DNA of 64,000 bases from Hirsutella rhossiliensis (GCF_020360975.1 NW_025408668.1:5642001-5706000); one strand, 5' to 3'; positions 13,691 through 27,436 are shown, numbered from the stretch's first letter. The notes: generated from the sequence alone by a model not told the origin. Program-made: numbers and translations.

Positions 13691-16360
13691 TTAAGATAGG
13701 GTTCTTAAAAGATAAGAGAAGAATATACTAAATACTTAGGATAAGTAATAGAAAGGCTAAGGGCTATAAAGCTTTATATAAAACTATTAAAGTATACCTT
13801 TTATAAATAGTTAGTTAAGTTCCTTAGGTTTATTTTATTTATTAATAAGGTATTAATAGACCCTTAACGGGTAAAGGTAATAGCTTAATAGCCTAAACCT
13901 ATAACCTACTATAATATTTAGGTTTTTCTTAGGTTCTATAATTTTACCGATAATTTATATATAGGTACTTTAAAGTTATAGCGCCCTTAACTATACTACT
14001 AAATAGGAGTAAGAATAAAAAGAAGCTAGGAAGAGTAAAGTAAAACCTTATTAAATAAGTAGCGTTTTAAGCTCTTAAAGATACTTTTTAAGGAGCCTTA
14101 CTCCTTCGATATTACGATCTAGAAAGATATATTTATATCGAAATAGATATATCGTAATTCGCGATAGCTAGAATTATCTCTTAACTTAATAATAAAGGGT
14201 ATTACTATCTAATTATATTTTAATTAAGGAAGTTTACTAGAGCTAAACTTAATTATAGTATTTTAGACTAAGAACTATTTACTATCGTTAAGTTATTTAA
14301 ATACTAGTAATATTACGTTAAAGGGGTAGCGTATAAAGTAAAAGTATTATTAGACTACTATAACCTTTAAACGTTTATATACTAGACCTCCTTAAATAGG
14401 AGGTAAGTAAGATAGTATATATATTTAGTACTATTTAACTTTATAATTAAGTATTATATAGGTAAATTAAACCTAGCGAACGCGCTATCGAGAATGCTTA
14501 GATATAAGGGCGAGAAGCCCTTATTTATAGAACTATTACTAGAGCTATAAGTAAAGCTAGCTACTATTAATACTATATTTATATAAAGGAATAACGAGGT
14601 GTTTTTATAGGTAAAGAGATACTTAACCTTAAGTTAATATAAGTATAGTAAAGCGCCTTTATATAAGGAAAATATATAAGCTTATTTATAGTAAAACTAT
14701 AATAATTTAGGCGCGAGACCTAAATAATTAGCCGATTAAGCTAAAGAAAGAGCTAGTTATAAATAGTTACTTTTAAGGAAGACCGCTAAAAAAGCGGCCT
14801 ACTATGTAAAGGTTTATATAGTAAAAGTTCTAGAACTATTACTAAAGTTACTAAAACGTACTTAGTCGGTTAATATAGTAATTAGTAAGCTAAAAGAGAC
14901 TAAAGACTTCTTAAAAGGGAAGGGTTTTTAATTAGTATGCTTAGATAGACTACTACTATAAAAGGGTTATATTATAATACCTTTAAAGGTAGCCTTATAG
15001 TAAGAGCTAATATAGCTCTTTTATAATAATCCGTTAATAGGATACTTTAGCTCTTAATATACTAGCGAACTACTAGTAAGGAACTTCTACTAAGATAGAA
15101 TAATAAAAAACGTAAATAAATACGTTTAGTTATACTTAGTATATTAAGGTATAGTATCTAAGAAGTATTGCCTTTATAGTACTATATAATTATTATTATA
15201 TCTTATATAACTATAAGAAGAATTATTAATAGACTTTACTATAGGTCTACTTAAAGTATAGTATAATAGATAAGACGCTAATATAATCTTAGTAATCGTA
15301 GACTAATATACTAAGTATTACCTTTTCTTTCCTATCTCTAAGATAATAATAGCTTTAAAGCTAGTAGAATTATTTTATTATTAAGTTAAATTAGTATATA
15401 AACCTCTAAAAGGTATTATCTTAGATAAAGGGTCCTTATTTATAAGTAAGTTTTAGTTAAATCTCTATTTTATCTTATAAGTAAAATATAAGCTATTAAT
15501 AGTATTTTACTTATAAACTAATAGGTAAATAAAATAAATAAACTAAGCTATATAGTACTACTTAAGATACTTTACTAACTTAAAATAAACTAATAAAGCG
15601 TTACTCCTATATATTACTTAATTTATATATAATAATATAAAGAACGTAATAACTAGGTTATTACTTAACGAAGTATTAATAGGTTACTAACTAAACTTCT
15701 ATATTAATATTAAGGGCGATATTATTTATAAGGGGGTACCTAAAGTAAGAGTAAGAGTTACTAGGCTATAAGAGCTATAAAAGAGGCTTAAGGAATACTA
15801 AGGAAAGGCTATTAAATTATAAGTAAAATACTATAATTTAAGGCACTAACCGCTTATACTAAAAGTAAGAGACCTTATAGTACTATCGATAAAGAACTTA
15901 CGCCTTAAGGATAAAAAAAGAAAACTCTTACCTAAGTATATTAGACCGTTTTAAGTCCTATAAGCTATTAAAAAGTAAGTATATTATCTTATACTCCTTA
16001 AAAAGTACTTATACTTTTATAACGTTTTTTATATTAGTCTCTTAAAGCTATAAAAGGAGAGAAAAGGCACTTATAAAGATAGTAAAACCCTATTAATACT
16101 AGACTTAAAGGATAACGAAGGTAAATAAGAAGTCTAAGAAATTAAAGACTAAAAGAGATTTAAAGATAATACCTTTTTCCTTATTAAATAGAAAAGATAG
16201 CTAGCTAAGTATAATTAATAGGTTAATACTAAAGATATAATAAATAGCTAAGACCTTATTAAAGAATATACTACTCGCTTAACTAAGAAAAAAAAGCGTA
16301 AGACTAAATAAGGTAAGGAAACTTATTAGCGTAAGGAGACGCTATTAAATTAGTAATAAA
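13691..16360 (+). pseudogene. G2-A pol relic (RT end, RNase H, integrase)
   Basis: The RT thumb starts with S-x-K-I-R-E-E-Y-T-K-Y-L-G near 13,702, i.e. just past where YxDD should be. RNase H follows (Y-I-E-I-D-I-S near 14,130; S-Q-L-N-N-K-G near 14,182; F-D-Q-E-L-F-T-I-V near 14,262). Integrase core: L-L-I-D-F-T-I-G-L near 15,226; I-I-L-D-K-G-S-L-F near 15,416 (second Asp kept); the catalytic Glu region near 15,530 is mutated. The tail is Lys-rich (near 16,280-16,310), as in the integrase ends of many gypsy elements. The frame carries only TAA/TAG stops. Truncation upstream of 13,691 removed the RT active site, so this copy was already defective apart from RIP. Confidence 0.8.
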
Positions 16361-16629
16361 TCCCTACTAAATTACTACTAACTTATTAATATATTAGTAC
16401 GCTTAAATATCCTATAACTATATATAAAATAGTAAAATAGGAGAATAAAGGAAAACTATTTATATTACTTATTAAATATTATTAAGGAAAATAAAACTAA
16501 ACTATAACTCTATTAAGACCTTAATAATAAAGGAGAGAAAGATAGTTATAATTAAATAAAAGAAAGATAAGACCTATCTATTACTTTTAACTACCTTTCT
16601 TCTTTACTAGTATAGCGGGAACTAACTAA

Positions 16630-18154
16630 GGCGCCCCTTTTACTATACTAAATACTTTTAAAAATACCGGAACTACCTTATCTTTTACTCCTTCCTTATC
16701 TTCCGCGTTAAGACCTATCTTTATTAGTATAGTACTTACCTTAGCCTTAGTAAATAGTAAGGCGTATTACTATAAAGTATAGCTTATATTACTATCGATA
16801 AGGTAGAGTTTTAACTAGGATTCCTAGGCTTAGTACTCTAGGCTTATATAGGCGATATTAAATAAAAGCATAGGGTTAAGGTAAATAATAAGCTTATAGC
16901 GCTTATTAATTAGCGTATAGTAGTTAGCACGCTTAACCTAATATATTATTAAGCGGTCGTTAATAAAAGGGTTAGATAAAACTTATAATAGTAGACTTCT
17001 ATATACCTATAGTCTTAAAGGACTTACGATAGGCTATCTTAGCGGCGTTAAAAGCCTTAGCTAAATACTATACTATAATAGTAAGACGGCGCTAATTAGC
17101 TTCCTCGAAAATAAGTACGCTTACGTTTAAGCTATCGTCCTTAATATCCTTATTACTAGTCTTTAGCTTATTAAGCTTATATAAGTACTTAACGATAGCG
17201 ACTATATTAGCCTAGTTATTAAATATAAGAGTAACGGCCTTAAGAAAGATTAGCTTATTAATTATAATATTTAAAGTTAAGGGGAAACTTACTTAGTTAT
17301 AGGTCGCGGTATATCTATAGTACTATTTATAGCGCGTTAAGGAAACCCCTAAGAAAATATAGCTAATTAAGAGCACTTTAATAGGCTTAGGCTTAGTTAT
17401 ACTATACTCCTTAACGACCCTCTTAAAATAATATATATACTAGAGCTTATAAGGGATAACCCCCTAAGCTTTAACTAAGAAAGCTTTAGCCTTAGATTAA
17501 GTATACTTCTTTATAGGAGCGCGACCGCCTTCTACCGCCGCCTAAGTACCCTTATTTCTAGCGCCGCCGTTCTTAGGTTTATTAGTAAGAGGAGTTAGAT
17601 CGCGGCTATCTTTATTATTACTATTATCGTTATCTTAGCCCTTATTTAGCTAGGTATTAAGATAGTCTTAGCCCTTATTTAGCTAAGCCTTATCGTTAAT
17701 ATTAGCTTACTTATTTTAAGGAGCGGCTTAAGCGATAATCTCTTATTAGCTAGAGCCGCCTTATTAAGATAAAGTAGTTAGGTTATTAATACTTATATAA
17801 AAGCGCCTAGGTATAATCTCCTTACTAGTATTAATATCGCTAATAAGGGTAATAGACTTATAAGTTTCCTAGCCTATAGAGGTAGGCTTATTAATAGCTA
17901 GAGTTAAGGTATTTAGTAGGGTAATAAGGGCACGACCCTCGCTAATATTAAGTCCTAGACTAAAAGTCTCTTAAGACTAAGATTCCCTTATACCTTTCTT
18001 AGCTTTCTTTACTAAGAGGGAACTAGCGTTACTATAAGACTTTTAGGCCGATCGCTTATACTTTAAGGGCGAACCTGCCGCTACTTACTCCTATATATAG
18101 TATAGGAAATTAGCGTTATAGTTCTTTATCTTCTTTAGTATAAAAAGTATTATT
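16630..18154 (-). pseudogene. antisense ORF of G2 (copy A), unknown protein
   Basis: Between integrase and 3' LTR, the strand opposite to pol carries a long frame of roughly 500 codons, starting around 18,154 (ATA ATA, perhaps once ATG) and reading leftwards. The same frame is seen in copies B and C. It includes an Asn/Gln-rich central repeat (L-N-K-G-Q-D-N-L-N-T, twice; DNA 17,634-17,690) and a more structured C-terminal part. I do not recognise the protein. A gene antisense to pol next to the 3' LTR is unusual in fungal gypsy elements. Confidence 0.6.
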
Positions 18155-18531
18155 ATTAATAAATCGTTAATAAAAAATAATAAAAAAGGGTATAAAGGAT
18201 TAATAAAAAAAGGTATAAAACTTTATAGTAATTATAAGTAGAAGAGTTAAAAAAGAAAATAAAATAAAAGAAGTAAGAGATATATATATACGCTCTTTAT
18301 ATTATAGTTCCGCGGCTAATATATAAGCGATACTATAATAGTTACTTAATAGTAACCGCTAGTATAATAACTATTAATATTATAGAGTATAGACTAACGT
18401 ATACTTATATAGGCGTATATAGGTAATATATAACTAAAACTACCTCTCTTCTTAACTAAATATATATAGTATAGTAAAAGTAATATATATTAAAGATATA
18501 GCTAAGACGTTTATATAAGAGGGGAGATAAT

Positions 18532-18788
18532 TATAAGAGCGCTACTAAGAGGTATAGGCTAATAAAGCACTTAAGTATATAGTACTAATATATTAGTAAG
18601 GCATTAGTAAGGAATTATACTTACCCTACTTATATATTATAAACTACTTACTATTTTAATAGAAGAGGAAAAATCCCTTTTTTTATAAGCTTTAGTCTTA
18701 TAATAAAGAGAATATAATATATATAGCGTAGTACCTTTAGCTATCTTTATTACCTAACTAATTATACCGTAATATATATTCCCTTATA
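18532..18788 (+). repeat. G2 LTR, copy A (257 bp)
   Basis: Starts tataagagcgc right after the purine tract agaggggagataa and ends cccttata. The 257-bp length is repeated exactly at 23,168-23,424 and, inverted, at 36,710-36,966. Confidence 0.9.
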
Positions 18789-20990
18789 AATTATCTCTTA
18801 ACTTAATAATAAAGGGCGTTACTATTTAATCGTATTTTAGTTAAGGAAGTTTATTAAAGCTAAACTTAATTATAGTATTTTAGACTAAGAACTATTCGCT
18901 ATCGTTAAGTTATTTAAATACTAGCGATATTATATTAAAGGGGTAGCATATAAAGTAAAGGTATTATTAAACTACTATAACCTTTAAACGTTTATATACT
19001 AGACCTCCTTAAATAAAAGGTAAGTAAGATAGTATATATATTTAGTACTATTTAACTTTACGATTAAGTATTATATAGGTAAATTAAATCTCGTAAACAT
19101 ACTATTAAGAATACTTAGATATAAGGGTAAAAAGCCCTTATTTATAGAACTATTACTAAAGCTATAAGCGAAGCTAGCTACTATTAATACTATATTTATA
19201 TAGAGAAATAATAAAGCGTTTTTATAAGTAAAAAGATACCTAACCTTAAGTTAATATAAGTATAGTAAAGTGCCTTTATATAAGAAAAATATATAAGCTT
19301 ATTTATAGTAAAACTATAATAATTTAAGCGTAAGACTTAAACGATTAGCTAATTAAGCTAAAAAAAGGGCTAGTTATAAATAGTTACTTTTAAGGAAGAC
19401 CGTTAAAAAAGCGGCCTACTATATAAAGGTTTATATAGTAAAAGTTCTAGAACTATTACTAGAGTTACTAAAACGTACTTAGTTAGTTAATATAGTAATT
19501 AATAAGTTAAAGGAGACTAAAGACTTCTTAAAAAGGAAGGGTTTCTAGCTAGTATACTTAGATAGACTACTACTATAAAACGGTCGTATTATAGTACTTT
19601 TAAAGGTAGCCTTATAGTAAGAGCTAATATAGCTCTTTTATAACGATTTATTAATAAGATACTTTAGCTCCTAATATATTAGTAAACTATTAACGAGGAA
19701 CTTTTACTAAGATAAAATAATAAAAGATATAAATAAATATATTTAGTTATACTTAGTATATTAAGATATAGTATTTAAGAAGCATCGCCCTTATAGTACT
19801 ATATAATCGTTATTATATCCTATATAACTATAAGAAGAATTATTAATAGACTTTACTATAAGTCTACCTAAAGTATAGTATAATAAATAAGACGTTAATA
19901 TAATATTAGTAATTATAGACTAATATACTAAGTATTACTTTTTCTTTCCTATCTTTAAGATAATAATAGCTTTAGAGCTAGTAGAATTATTTTATTACTA
20001 AGTTAAATTAGTATATAGACCTTTAAAAGGTATTATCTTAAATAAAGGGTCCTTATTTATAAGTAAGTTTTAGTTAAATCTCTATTTATTCTTATAAGTA
20101 AAATATAAGCTATCGATAGTATTTTACTTATAAACTAATAAGTAAACGGAATAAATAAACTAAGCTATATAGTACTACTTAAGATACTTTATTAACTTAA
20201 AATAAACTAACTAAGCGTTACTTTTATATATTATTTAATTTATATATAATAATATAAAGAACGCGATAACTAAGTTATTACTTAATAAAGTATTAATAGG
20301 TTACTAACTAAACTTTTATATTAATACTAAGGACGATATTATTTAAAGGGGGGTACCTAAAGTAAGAGTAAGAGTTACTAAGCTATAAGAGCTATAAAAG
20401 AAGCTTAAGGAATACTAAGGAAAGGCTATTAAATTATAAGCGAAATACTATAATTTAAGGCACTAACTACTTATACTAAAAGTAAGAGACCTTATAGTAC
20501 TATTAATAAAGAACTTATACTTTAAGGATAAAAAAAGAAAACTCTTACTTAAGTATATTAAACTATTTTAGGTCTTATAAGCTATTAGAAAGTAAGTATA
20601 TTATCTTATACTTCCTAAGAAGTACTTATACCTTTATAACGTTTTTTATATTAGTCTTTTAAAGCTATAAAAAAAGTAAAAAGGTACTTATAAAGATAGC
20701 GAAACCCTATTAATACTAAACTTAAAGGATAATAAAGGTAAATAAGAAGTCTAAGAAATTAAAGACTAAAAGAGATTTAAAGGCAATACCTTTTTCCTTA
20801 TTAAATAAAAAAGATAGCTAGCTAAGTATAATTAATAGGTTAATACTAAAGATATAGCGAATAGCTAAGACCTTATTAAAGAATATACTACTCGCTTAAC
20901 TAAGAAAAAGAGGCGTAAGACTAAGTAAGGTAAGGAAACCTACTAGCGTAAGGAGACGCTATTAAATTAGTAACGAATCCCTACTAAATC
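18789..20990 (+). pseudogene. G2-B pol relic (RNase H, integrase)
   Basis: Same protein as copy A from within RNase H onwards: RNase H remnant at 18,795-18,960 and integrase at roughly 19,430-20,560, ending in a Lys-rich tail near 20,900. Stops are TAA/TAG only. It has no upstream RT at all. Confidence 0.75.
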
Positions 20991-21249
20991 GCTACTAACT
21001 TATTAATATATTAGTACGCTTAAATATCCTATAACTATATATAAAATAGTAAAATAGGAGAATAAGGGAAAACTATTTATATTACTTATTAAATATTATT
21101 AAGGAAAATAAAACTAAACTATAACTTTATTAAGACCTTAATAATAAAAGAGAGAAGGATAGTTATAACTAAATAAAAGAAAGATAAGACCTATTTATTA
21201 CTTTTAACTACCCTTTTTCTTTACTAGTATAGCGGGAACTAACTAAGGC

Positions 21250-22788
21250 GCCCCCTTTACTATATTAAATACCTTTAGAAATACTAAAACCACCCTATCC
21301 TTTACTCCTTTCTTATCTTTTATATTAAGACCTATCTTTTATATTAAGACCTATCTTTATTAGTATAGTACTTACCTTAGCCTTAGTAAATAGTAAGGCG
21401 TATTACTATAAAGTATAGCTTATATTACCGTTAATAAAAAAAAGTTTTAACTAAGATTCCTAAGCTTAATACTCTAGGCTTATATAAGCGATATTAAATA
21501 AGAGTATAAGGTTAAGGTAAATAATAAGCTTATAGCGCTTATTAATTAGCGTATAGTAGTTAGTATACTTAACTTAGTATATTATTAAGCGGTCGCTAAT
21601 AAAAGAGTTAAATAAAACTTATAATAGTAAACTTTTATATACCTATAGTCTTAAAGGACTTATAATAAGCTATCTTAGTATCGTTAAAAGCCTTAGCTAA
21701 ATACTATACTATAATAGTAAGATAGCGCTAATTAGCCTCTTTAAAAATAAGTATACTTACGTTTAAGCTATTATCCTTAGTATCCTTATTACCGGTCTTT
21801 AGCTTATTAAGCTTATATAAGTACTTAATAATAGCGATTATATTAGCTTAATTACTAAATATAAAAGTAGTAGCCTTAAGAAAGATTAGCTTATTAATCG
21901 TAATATTTAAAGTTAAGAGGAAACTTACTTAGTTATAGGTCGCGGTATATTTATAATACTACTTATAGCGCGTTAAGGAAACCCTTAAGAAAATATAGCT
22001 AATTAAGAGCACCTTAATAAGCTTAGGCTTAGTTATACTATACTCTTTAACGACTATCCTAAAATAATATATATACTAGAGCTTATAAAGGATAACCCCT
22101 TAGGCCTTAACTAAGCGGGCTCTAGCCTTAAATCGGGTACGCTTCTTTATAAGAGCGCGACCGCCTTATACTACTACTTAAGCGCCCTTATCTCTAGCGC
22201 CGCTATTCTTAGGTTTATTAGTAAGAGGAGTTAAATCGCGGCCGTCTTTATTATTACTATTATTATTATCTTAGCCCTTATTTAGCTAAGTATTAAGATA
22301 GTCTTAGCCCTTATTTAGCTAAGCCTTATTATTAATATTAGCTTACTTATTCTAAGGAGCGGCTTAGGTAATAATCTCTTATTAGCTAAAGCCGCCCTAT
22401 TAAGATAAAGTAGCTAAGTTATTAGTACTTACTTAAGAGCGCTTAAGTATAATCTCCTTACTAGTATTAATATCGCTAATAAGGGTAATAAACTTATAAG
22501 TTTCTTAGCCCGCTAAGGTAAGCTTATTAATAGTTAGAGTTAAGGTATTTAGCGGGGTAATAAGGGTATAACCCTTACTAACGTTAGGTCTTAGACTAAA
22601 AGTCTCTTAAGACTAAGATTCCTTTATACCTTTCTTAGCTTTCTTTACTAAGAGGGAACTAGCGTTACTATAAGACTTTTAGGCCGATCGCTTATACTTT
22701 AAAGGTAAACCCGCCGCTACCTACTCTTATATATAGTATAGGAAATCGGCGTTATAGTTCTTTATCTTTTTTAACGTAAAAGGTATTA
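21250..22788 (-). pseudogene. antisense ORF of G2 (copy B)
   Basis: Counterpart of 16,630-18,154, starting near 22,788. It contains a 19-bp direct duplication (21,314-21,332 and 21,333-21,351; unit starts tatcttttat) that copy A lacks, plus the conserved Asn/Gln-rich repeat near 22,270-22,325. Confidence 0.6.
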
Positions 22789-23167
22789 TTATTAATAAAT
22801 CGTTAATAAAAAGTAATATAAAAAGGTATAAGGAATTAATAAATAAAAGCGTAAAACTTTATAGTAATTATAAGTAAAAGAGTTAAAAAAGAAAAGAAAA
22901 TAAAAGAAGTAAGAGATATATATATATACTCTTAATATTATAGTTATATAGCTAATATATAAGTAATACTATAATAATTACTTAGCGGTAACCGCTAGTA
23001 TAATAACTATTAACGTTATAAGGTATAGACTAATATATACTTATATAAGTATATATATATAATATATAACTAAAACTACTTTTCTTTTTAACCGAATATA
23101 TATAGTATAGCGAAAGTAATATATATTAAAGATATAGCTAAGACGTCTATATAAGAGGGGAGATAAT

Positions 23168-23424
23168 TATAAGAGCGCTACTAAAAAGTATAGGCTAATA
23201 AAGCACTTAGGTATATAGTACTAATATATTAGTAGGGCATTAATAGTAAATTATACTTACCCTGCTTATATATTATAAACTACTCGCTATTCCGATAAAA
23301 AAAGAAAAACCCCTTTTCTTATAAGCTTTAGTTTTATAATAAAGAGAATATTATATATATAGCGTAGTACCTCTAGCTATCTTTACTACCTAACTAATCG
23401 TACTATAATATATATTCCCTTATA
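23168..23424 (+). repeat. G2 LTR, copy B (257 bp)
   Basis: Same start (tataagagcgc) and end (cccttata) as the copy A LTR. The sequence beyond it (23,425) is G3-related, so this is the right edge of the tandem pair. Confidence 0.9.
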
Positions 23425-25550
23425 GATAGCCTACTATAGCTCCTCTTTCGATATAGGGTGCTTTAGTTATAGCGCTTTCTTAATATCCGCTAAGCTAACT
23501 ATATAGATCGACGCTATAGCTATAGCTAGCCCCTTCCGCTTATAGATTTAATATATTATACTTATAAATATTAAGGCTAAGACTTCCTAGGCGTCTTATA
23601 AGTTAAGTAGGGCGTTTAGCGTTCCCTCCTTACTACTATATTAAACCTAGGACTATATAAGGCTAAACTATAGCCTCCCCTTATATAGTATTAAATATAA
23701 CTTTATATATATTAACTATAGCTTCCTAAGAATTAAGGGAAACTTAAGCTAGGGGACTATATATACTATTAATAGCTATAAGAGGACGTTAACCTCTATA
23801 GCTACCTAGGCGACGCCTTTAATAACCGCGCCCTCTATCGCGGCTAAGGCGCCCTTTATATACTTAGGGCGAATCTTCTTTACTAGTAAGCGTAGCTTAA
23901 GGGCTTTTACTTCGTTAATTATAGCGTAATACTAATAACCCTTATTTATAAAAGTAAAGAAGAGGTAACTCTAGTTAATAATAACTAGTATTAAAGTAAG
24001 TTCTTCTTTAATATACCTTACTAGGTCCTCCTTAGTTAGTATTAGCTTACTAGGCTCTAGGGCCTACCTTTATACTAAAGCTAAGCTTTTCCCTCCGCTT
24101 TATATATAGCGGAGGTTCCCTTATTTCCCTTATCGTTAGATTTTAATAAGGCGCGGGTAACTTATATCTCTACTAGCCTCCTTACTAAGAGGTAGGGGTA
24201 AGACCTAACTATATATATACTTACGCCGTAATATATATAGCAGCCTTCTTTACGTTATTTACTAATTTCCTTATAAAGCACCTACTTAGCTATCTTACTA
24301 AGCTACGCTATTAATAGAGCGGCTAGGGTCTTACTATTACTACGCCCCTTAAGGCGTATAGCCGCTATCTAAACGTCGCTATCTATATCGACCGCCGACT
24401 TAGAAGCGGGCCTAGGCGTAGATAGGTTAAGTAGGGAGGAACTATCTAGCCTAATAATCCTACTTAAGGCTAAGCGCTTATATAGCTTTTAAAAACGCGG
24501 CGTTTACTTATATCCCTAGGCTACCTTTATAAGGTAAGCTATATAGCCCTTATAAGTAAAGGGTATTATAATAGGGATAAGTAGCTCTTAAAGCGCTAGG
24601 GCGATCGAGTTCTATAGCTAGGTAAGCTTAGTGCCGTTATCCTAAGCGGTATTACCCGCCGCCTAGGTTAAGGTCTCTTTAAATTCTAGTAAGAACTCCT
24701 TAAAGGACTACCCCTTTTACTAAGTAAGGGTTTATAGCCTATCCTATACCTTCTCTTATTCCTATATATTATTAAAGGCGTAGACTAAGTAGTTAAAGAA
24801 TACTTAAGGGTTTTTCGTCCCCTTAAGACCGCCTTACTCTTAGAGGCCCGCTACTTACTATATCTAAGGCTTTAGTAGCGTATAAAGGAGCGAGAACTAA
24901 GCCGTCTCCTTATAGCTATTAAGGCCTTATTTCTTATTAATATAGTATTTCGCTATTAAGCGGTTAAGGAAGAAGTAAAAGGTCTTTAGCTTACTATCCT
25001 AGGTAGGCTAAGGTAGTAGCTTCCGTCTACTAAGGGCCGCCTCGCGCTCTAACCTCTTAGTAGTAGGGGGCGTATTTATTAGAGCTAGCGTTAAGAGGGT
25101 ATTAAGGATCTAATATAGGGTTACTTATTAGTCTAGGTTTTATAATATCTAGTAAAATAGCTTTATAAACTAAGCTTATTTATCTTATTACTACTAAGCT
25201 TCTTCTTATAGGTATTATTAGTATAGCTCTTCTACTTATTACTATAGCTATTAGTACTAAGCTTCTTCTTATAGTAGCTACTACTACTACTACTACCTTA
25301 GCTAGTACTACTAAGGTTCTAATATTAGGTTTAATATAAAGATAGCTTATATTATTATAGGGTAGGTAGAGGGTTATACTATAGGTGTCTTTTATTATAT
25401 TATAATAATAAGCTATATAAGATCTAACTATACGCCGCGCTTACTACTATTAAATACGCGTTTATATATATAGGTTGCCTTGCTTTATAACGCTATTAGC
25501 TAAGGTCTAGGCTAATACCTAGACCTATACTAAGGGTAAATACCCTTATA
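23425..25550 (-). mobile_element. G3b, gypsy gag/protease-side fragment
   Basis: Aligns in the same orientation with 33,630-35,480 of G3 (for example ctaagctaactatatag at 23,496 and 33,678). It therefore holds the part upstream of RT, read on the minus strand. A tac/tat-rich low-complexity run lies near 25,190-25,310. It begins exactly at the end of the G2-B LTR. No catalytic motif is visible in it. Confidence 0.6.
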
Positions 25551-25696
25551 AGAGTTAAGGTAATATAATAATTACTCCTTTACCTCTATTACTGCCCCTA
25601 TAAGAATTAAATATCTCTGCCCTACCTATCCGACCCCTTACTTTTAATTTTACCTTTATATATTTTTATATTCTTTTTATATCTCTCTTCGCGAGA
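25551..25696 (+). repeat. partial copia LTR
   Basis: Reverse-complement match to the outer part of the 479-bp copia LTR (40,208-40,350), ending in cttcgcgaga at 25,696. Only about 145 bp are present. No attached copia coding sequence was seen. Confidence 0.65.
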
Positions 25697-27229
25697 CTTT
25701 TACCCTTAAGAGCCTCTACTTTTTTATTCGCGAAAAGGTCTCCTTAAGGGCCCTTAAGCTTATAGTTAAGTAGTATAGTATAATTTAAATAAACCTATAA
25801 ATAAAGAAGGTAGTAAAGCCCTTAGGCTACTACCCTTATAGCTTTACTATAAGTATAAGCTTACTATACTAGTATATTATCTTTTAATAGCTTAAAGAGA
25901 TAAAGCTAGTATTATAACTTAATAACTTTAACCCCTTTTAGTATATATAAGTACTATAAGCTATTTTAACTAGCTTTATAGCGCCTTATAAGCTATTTAT
26001 TATATAAGGTAAAGGTAGGCCTAAGGGCGCCCTTAATCTTAAGAAAATATATAGTATAAAGCGAGACCTATTAGTATATAAGATCGTAAAAAGTATTAAA
26101 CATAGTAAGGCTATAAGGCCGCTACCGCCGCCGCCTTTTATTATTATTAAGATTATACTAGTAACCTATCTAAAGGTATCTAAAACTTCGGCGTTAAATA
26201 AAAGGGAAAAACTAAAGTGCTTAAAGGAAAACCCTCCCCTCTTTCTTAGCTAGTCCGCCCTTATACTAGGTCGCGGTTATAATATATAAGAATCTTATAC
26301 TAGCTATTTTAGGTATCGTTATAGTTAGTCGGAATTATATTAGCCCCGCTATAAAGTAACCTTAGAAAGTAACTCCTTTATATATATATAAGGTATATAG
26401 CGTTAATTAGTAGTATAAGCGTTTTTAGTTAATAGTTAATAGTTAATTATATAATTATCTCTAACCTTATCCTATAATAATATCTTCCTAGGCTCTACCT
26501 TATTTTTCCGCTATAAGGCTTAGCGGGCTATTTTCTTTATTAATACCGGCCTTTAGCCGGGCCGGTAGTTAGGTTATTATACCGGCTTCGCGCTATACTT
26601 ATCGAGTTACTAGTATCGGCCCTAGGTTTTTATTTTCCCGGTTAAGGGGCCCGGACTAAGGTTAGGGGGAGGTCCTAATAAATTCGTCGCTAGGTCTAAG
26701 TAGGCAAGGTCCGGGCCGGCCTACTTATAGCGGGGCTAGACTACTAGTATATTTATAAGCGCTTCTAGAAGCGCTAATTAGCCGATTAATAAGTAGGTTA
26801 GCGTAGTCTACTAGTCCGACTAAAAATTAATCGTGCCCCCGGCTAGATTTAAACCGACTCTAGCGTTATAGCTAGTAGGCTTCCTAGGTATATAACTACT
26901 ATATTACGAGGGTCGCCGCTGCCTTTAATAGCGCCGCCGGTACTAATAACTACTAAAGAGTTAGCCGCTATAGTAATAAAGTAAGGGCTATAATACCTTT
27001 AAGAATATAGCGATATATATAAGCTAGGTATATGCTTATAGCGGGCCTATTAATAGGCTACTTACCGCACGCTAGTCTCTAATAATAAGCTTACCGGCGA
27101 TCCCTAAGTCGGCTCGTTATAATACTAGCCGGCAGACTATATATAGGAAGAAATATAGGTTGCGATACCCTTATAAGCGCCCTTATAAGAGCCCTCGCGG
27201 GAGTCTATATAAGACGAGATCCACGTTAT
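25697..27229. other. RIPed DNA, unassigned, GC-richer in its right half
   Basis: 25,697-26,520 has a frame on the + strand that could once have coded (only TAA/TAG breaks), but I recognise nothing. From about 26,520 the sequence is richer in G+C (runs such as ccgggccggtag) yet still nearly free of CA and TG. This looks like RIP of an originally GC-rich element or unique region. Confidence 0.4.
26758..26775. repeat. 18-bp perfect palindrome
   Basis: agcgcttctagaagcgct is its own reverse complement. It lies in the GC-richer RIPed segment. Function unknown; it may be a leftover terminal or regulatory hairpin. Confidence 0.5.
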
Positions 27230-27436
27230 AATACCCTTATATAAGCTAGCTATATAGTAGGATAAGGTTAAAGAAGACGTCTAAGATAAAGGAGAGGTAT
27301 AGTAAGATTTATATAGGGAGGGCCTATATTAGAGACGTAACTATTATAATACCGCTAGGCGCCTAATTAACTATCTCCTACGTATTACGATAACCTCACT
27401 TTCCTTAGTATAGGCGGCTCTTATTATAATGCGTAA

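Larger units (their letters stand above)
13691..18788 (+). mobile_element. G2 copy A, 5'-truncated gypsy element
   Basis: Begins abruptly in the last part of RT and runs through RNase H, integrase, a long antisense ORF and the 3' LTR. No 5' LTR, gag or main RT is present. Its end abuts copy B exactly at 18,788/18,789. Confidence 0.8.
18789..23424 (+). mobile_element. G2 copy B, tandem repeat of the 3' half of copy A
   Basis: Its first bases (aattatctcttaac) match copy A at 14,171, inside RNase H, and it ends with its own LTR. The units are 4,618 bp (14,171-18,788) and 4,636 bp (18,789-23,424). Copies differ by C/T and G/A changes throughout, so the duplication is older than at least part of the RIP. 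Direct duplication of a segment that starts inside a coding domain and ends at the LTR edge points to recombination rather than transposition. Confidence 0.8.

Noticed and set aside
13695..23429. gatag at 13,695-13,699 and 23,425-23,429 as a TSD of the G2 tandem pair
   Set aside because: The left end is a truncation inside RT, not an LTR, so integrase could not have made a duplication there; a 5-bp match is expected by chance in such biased DNA.
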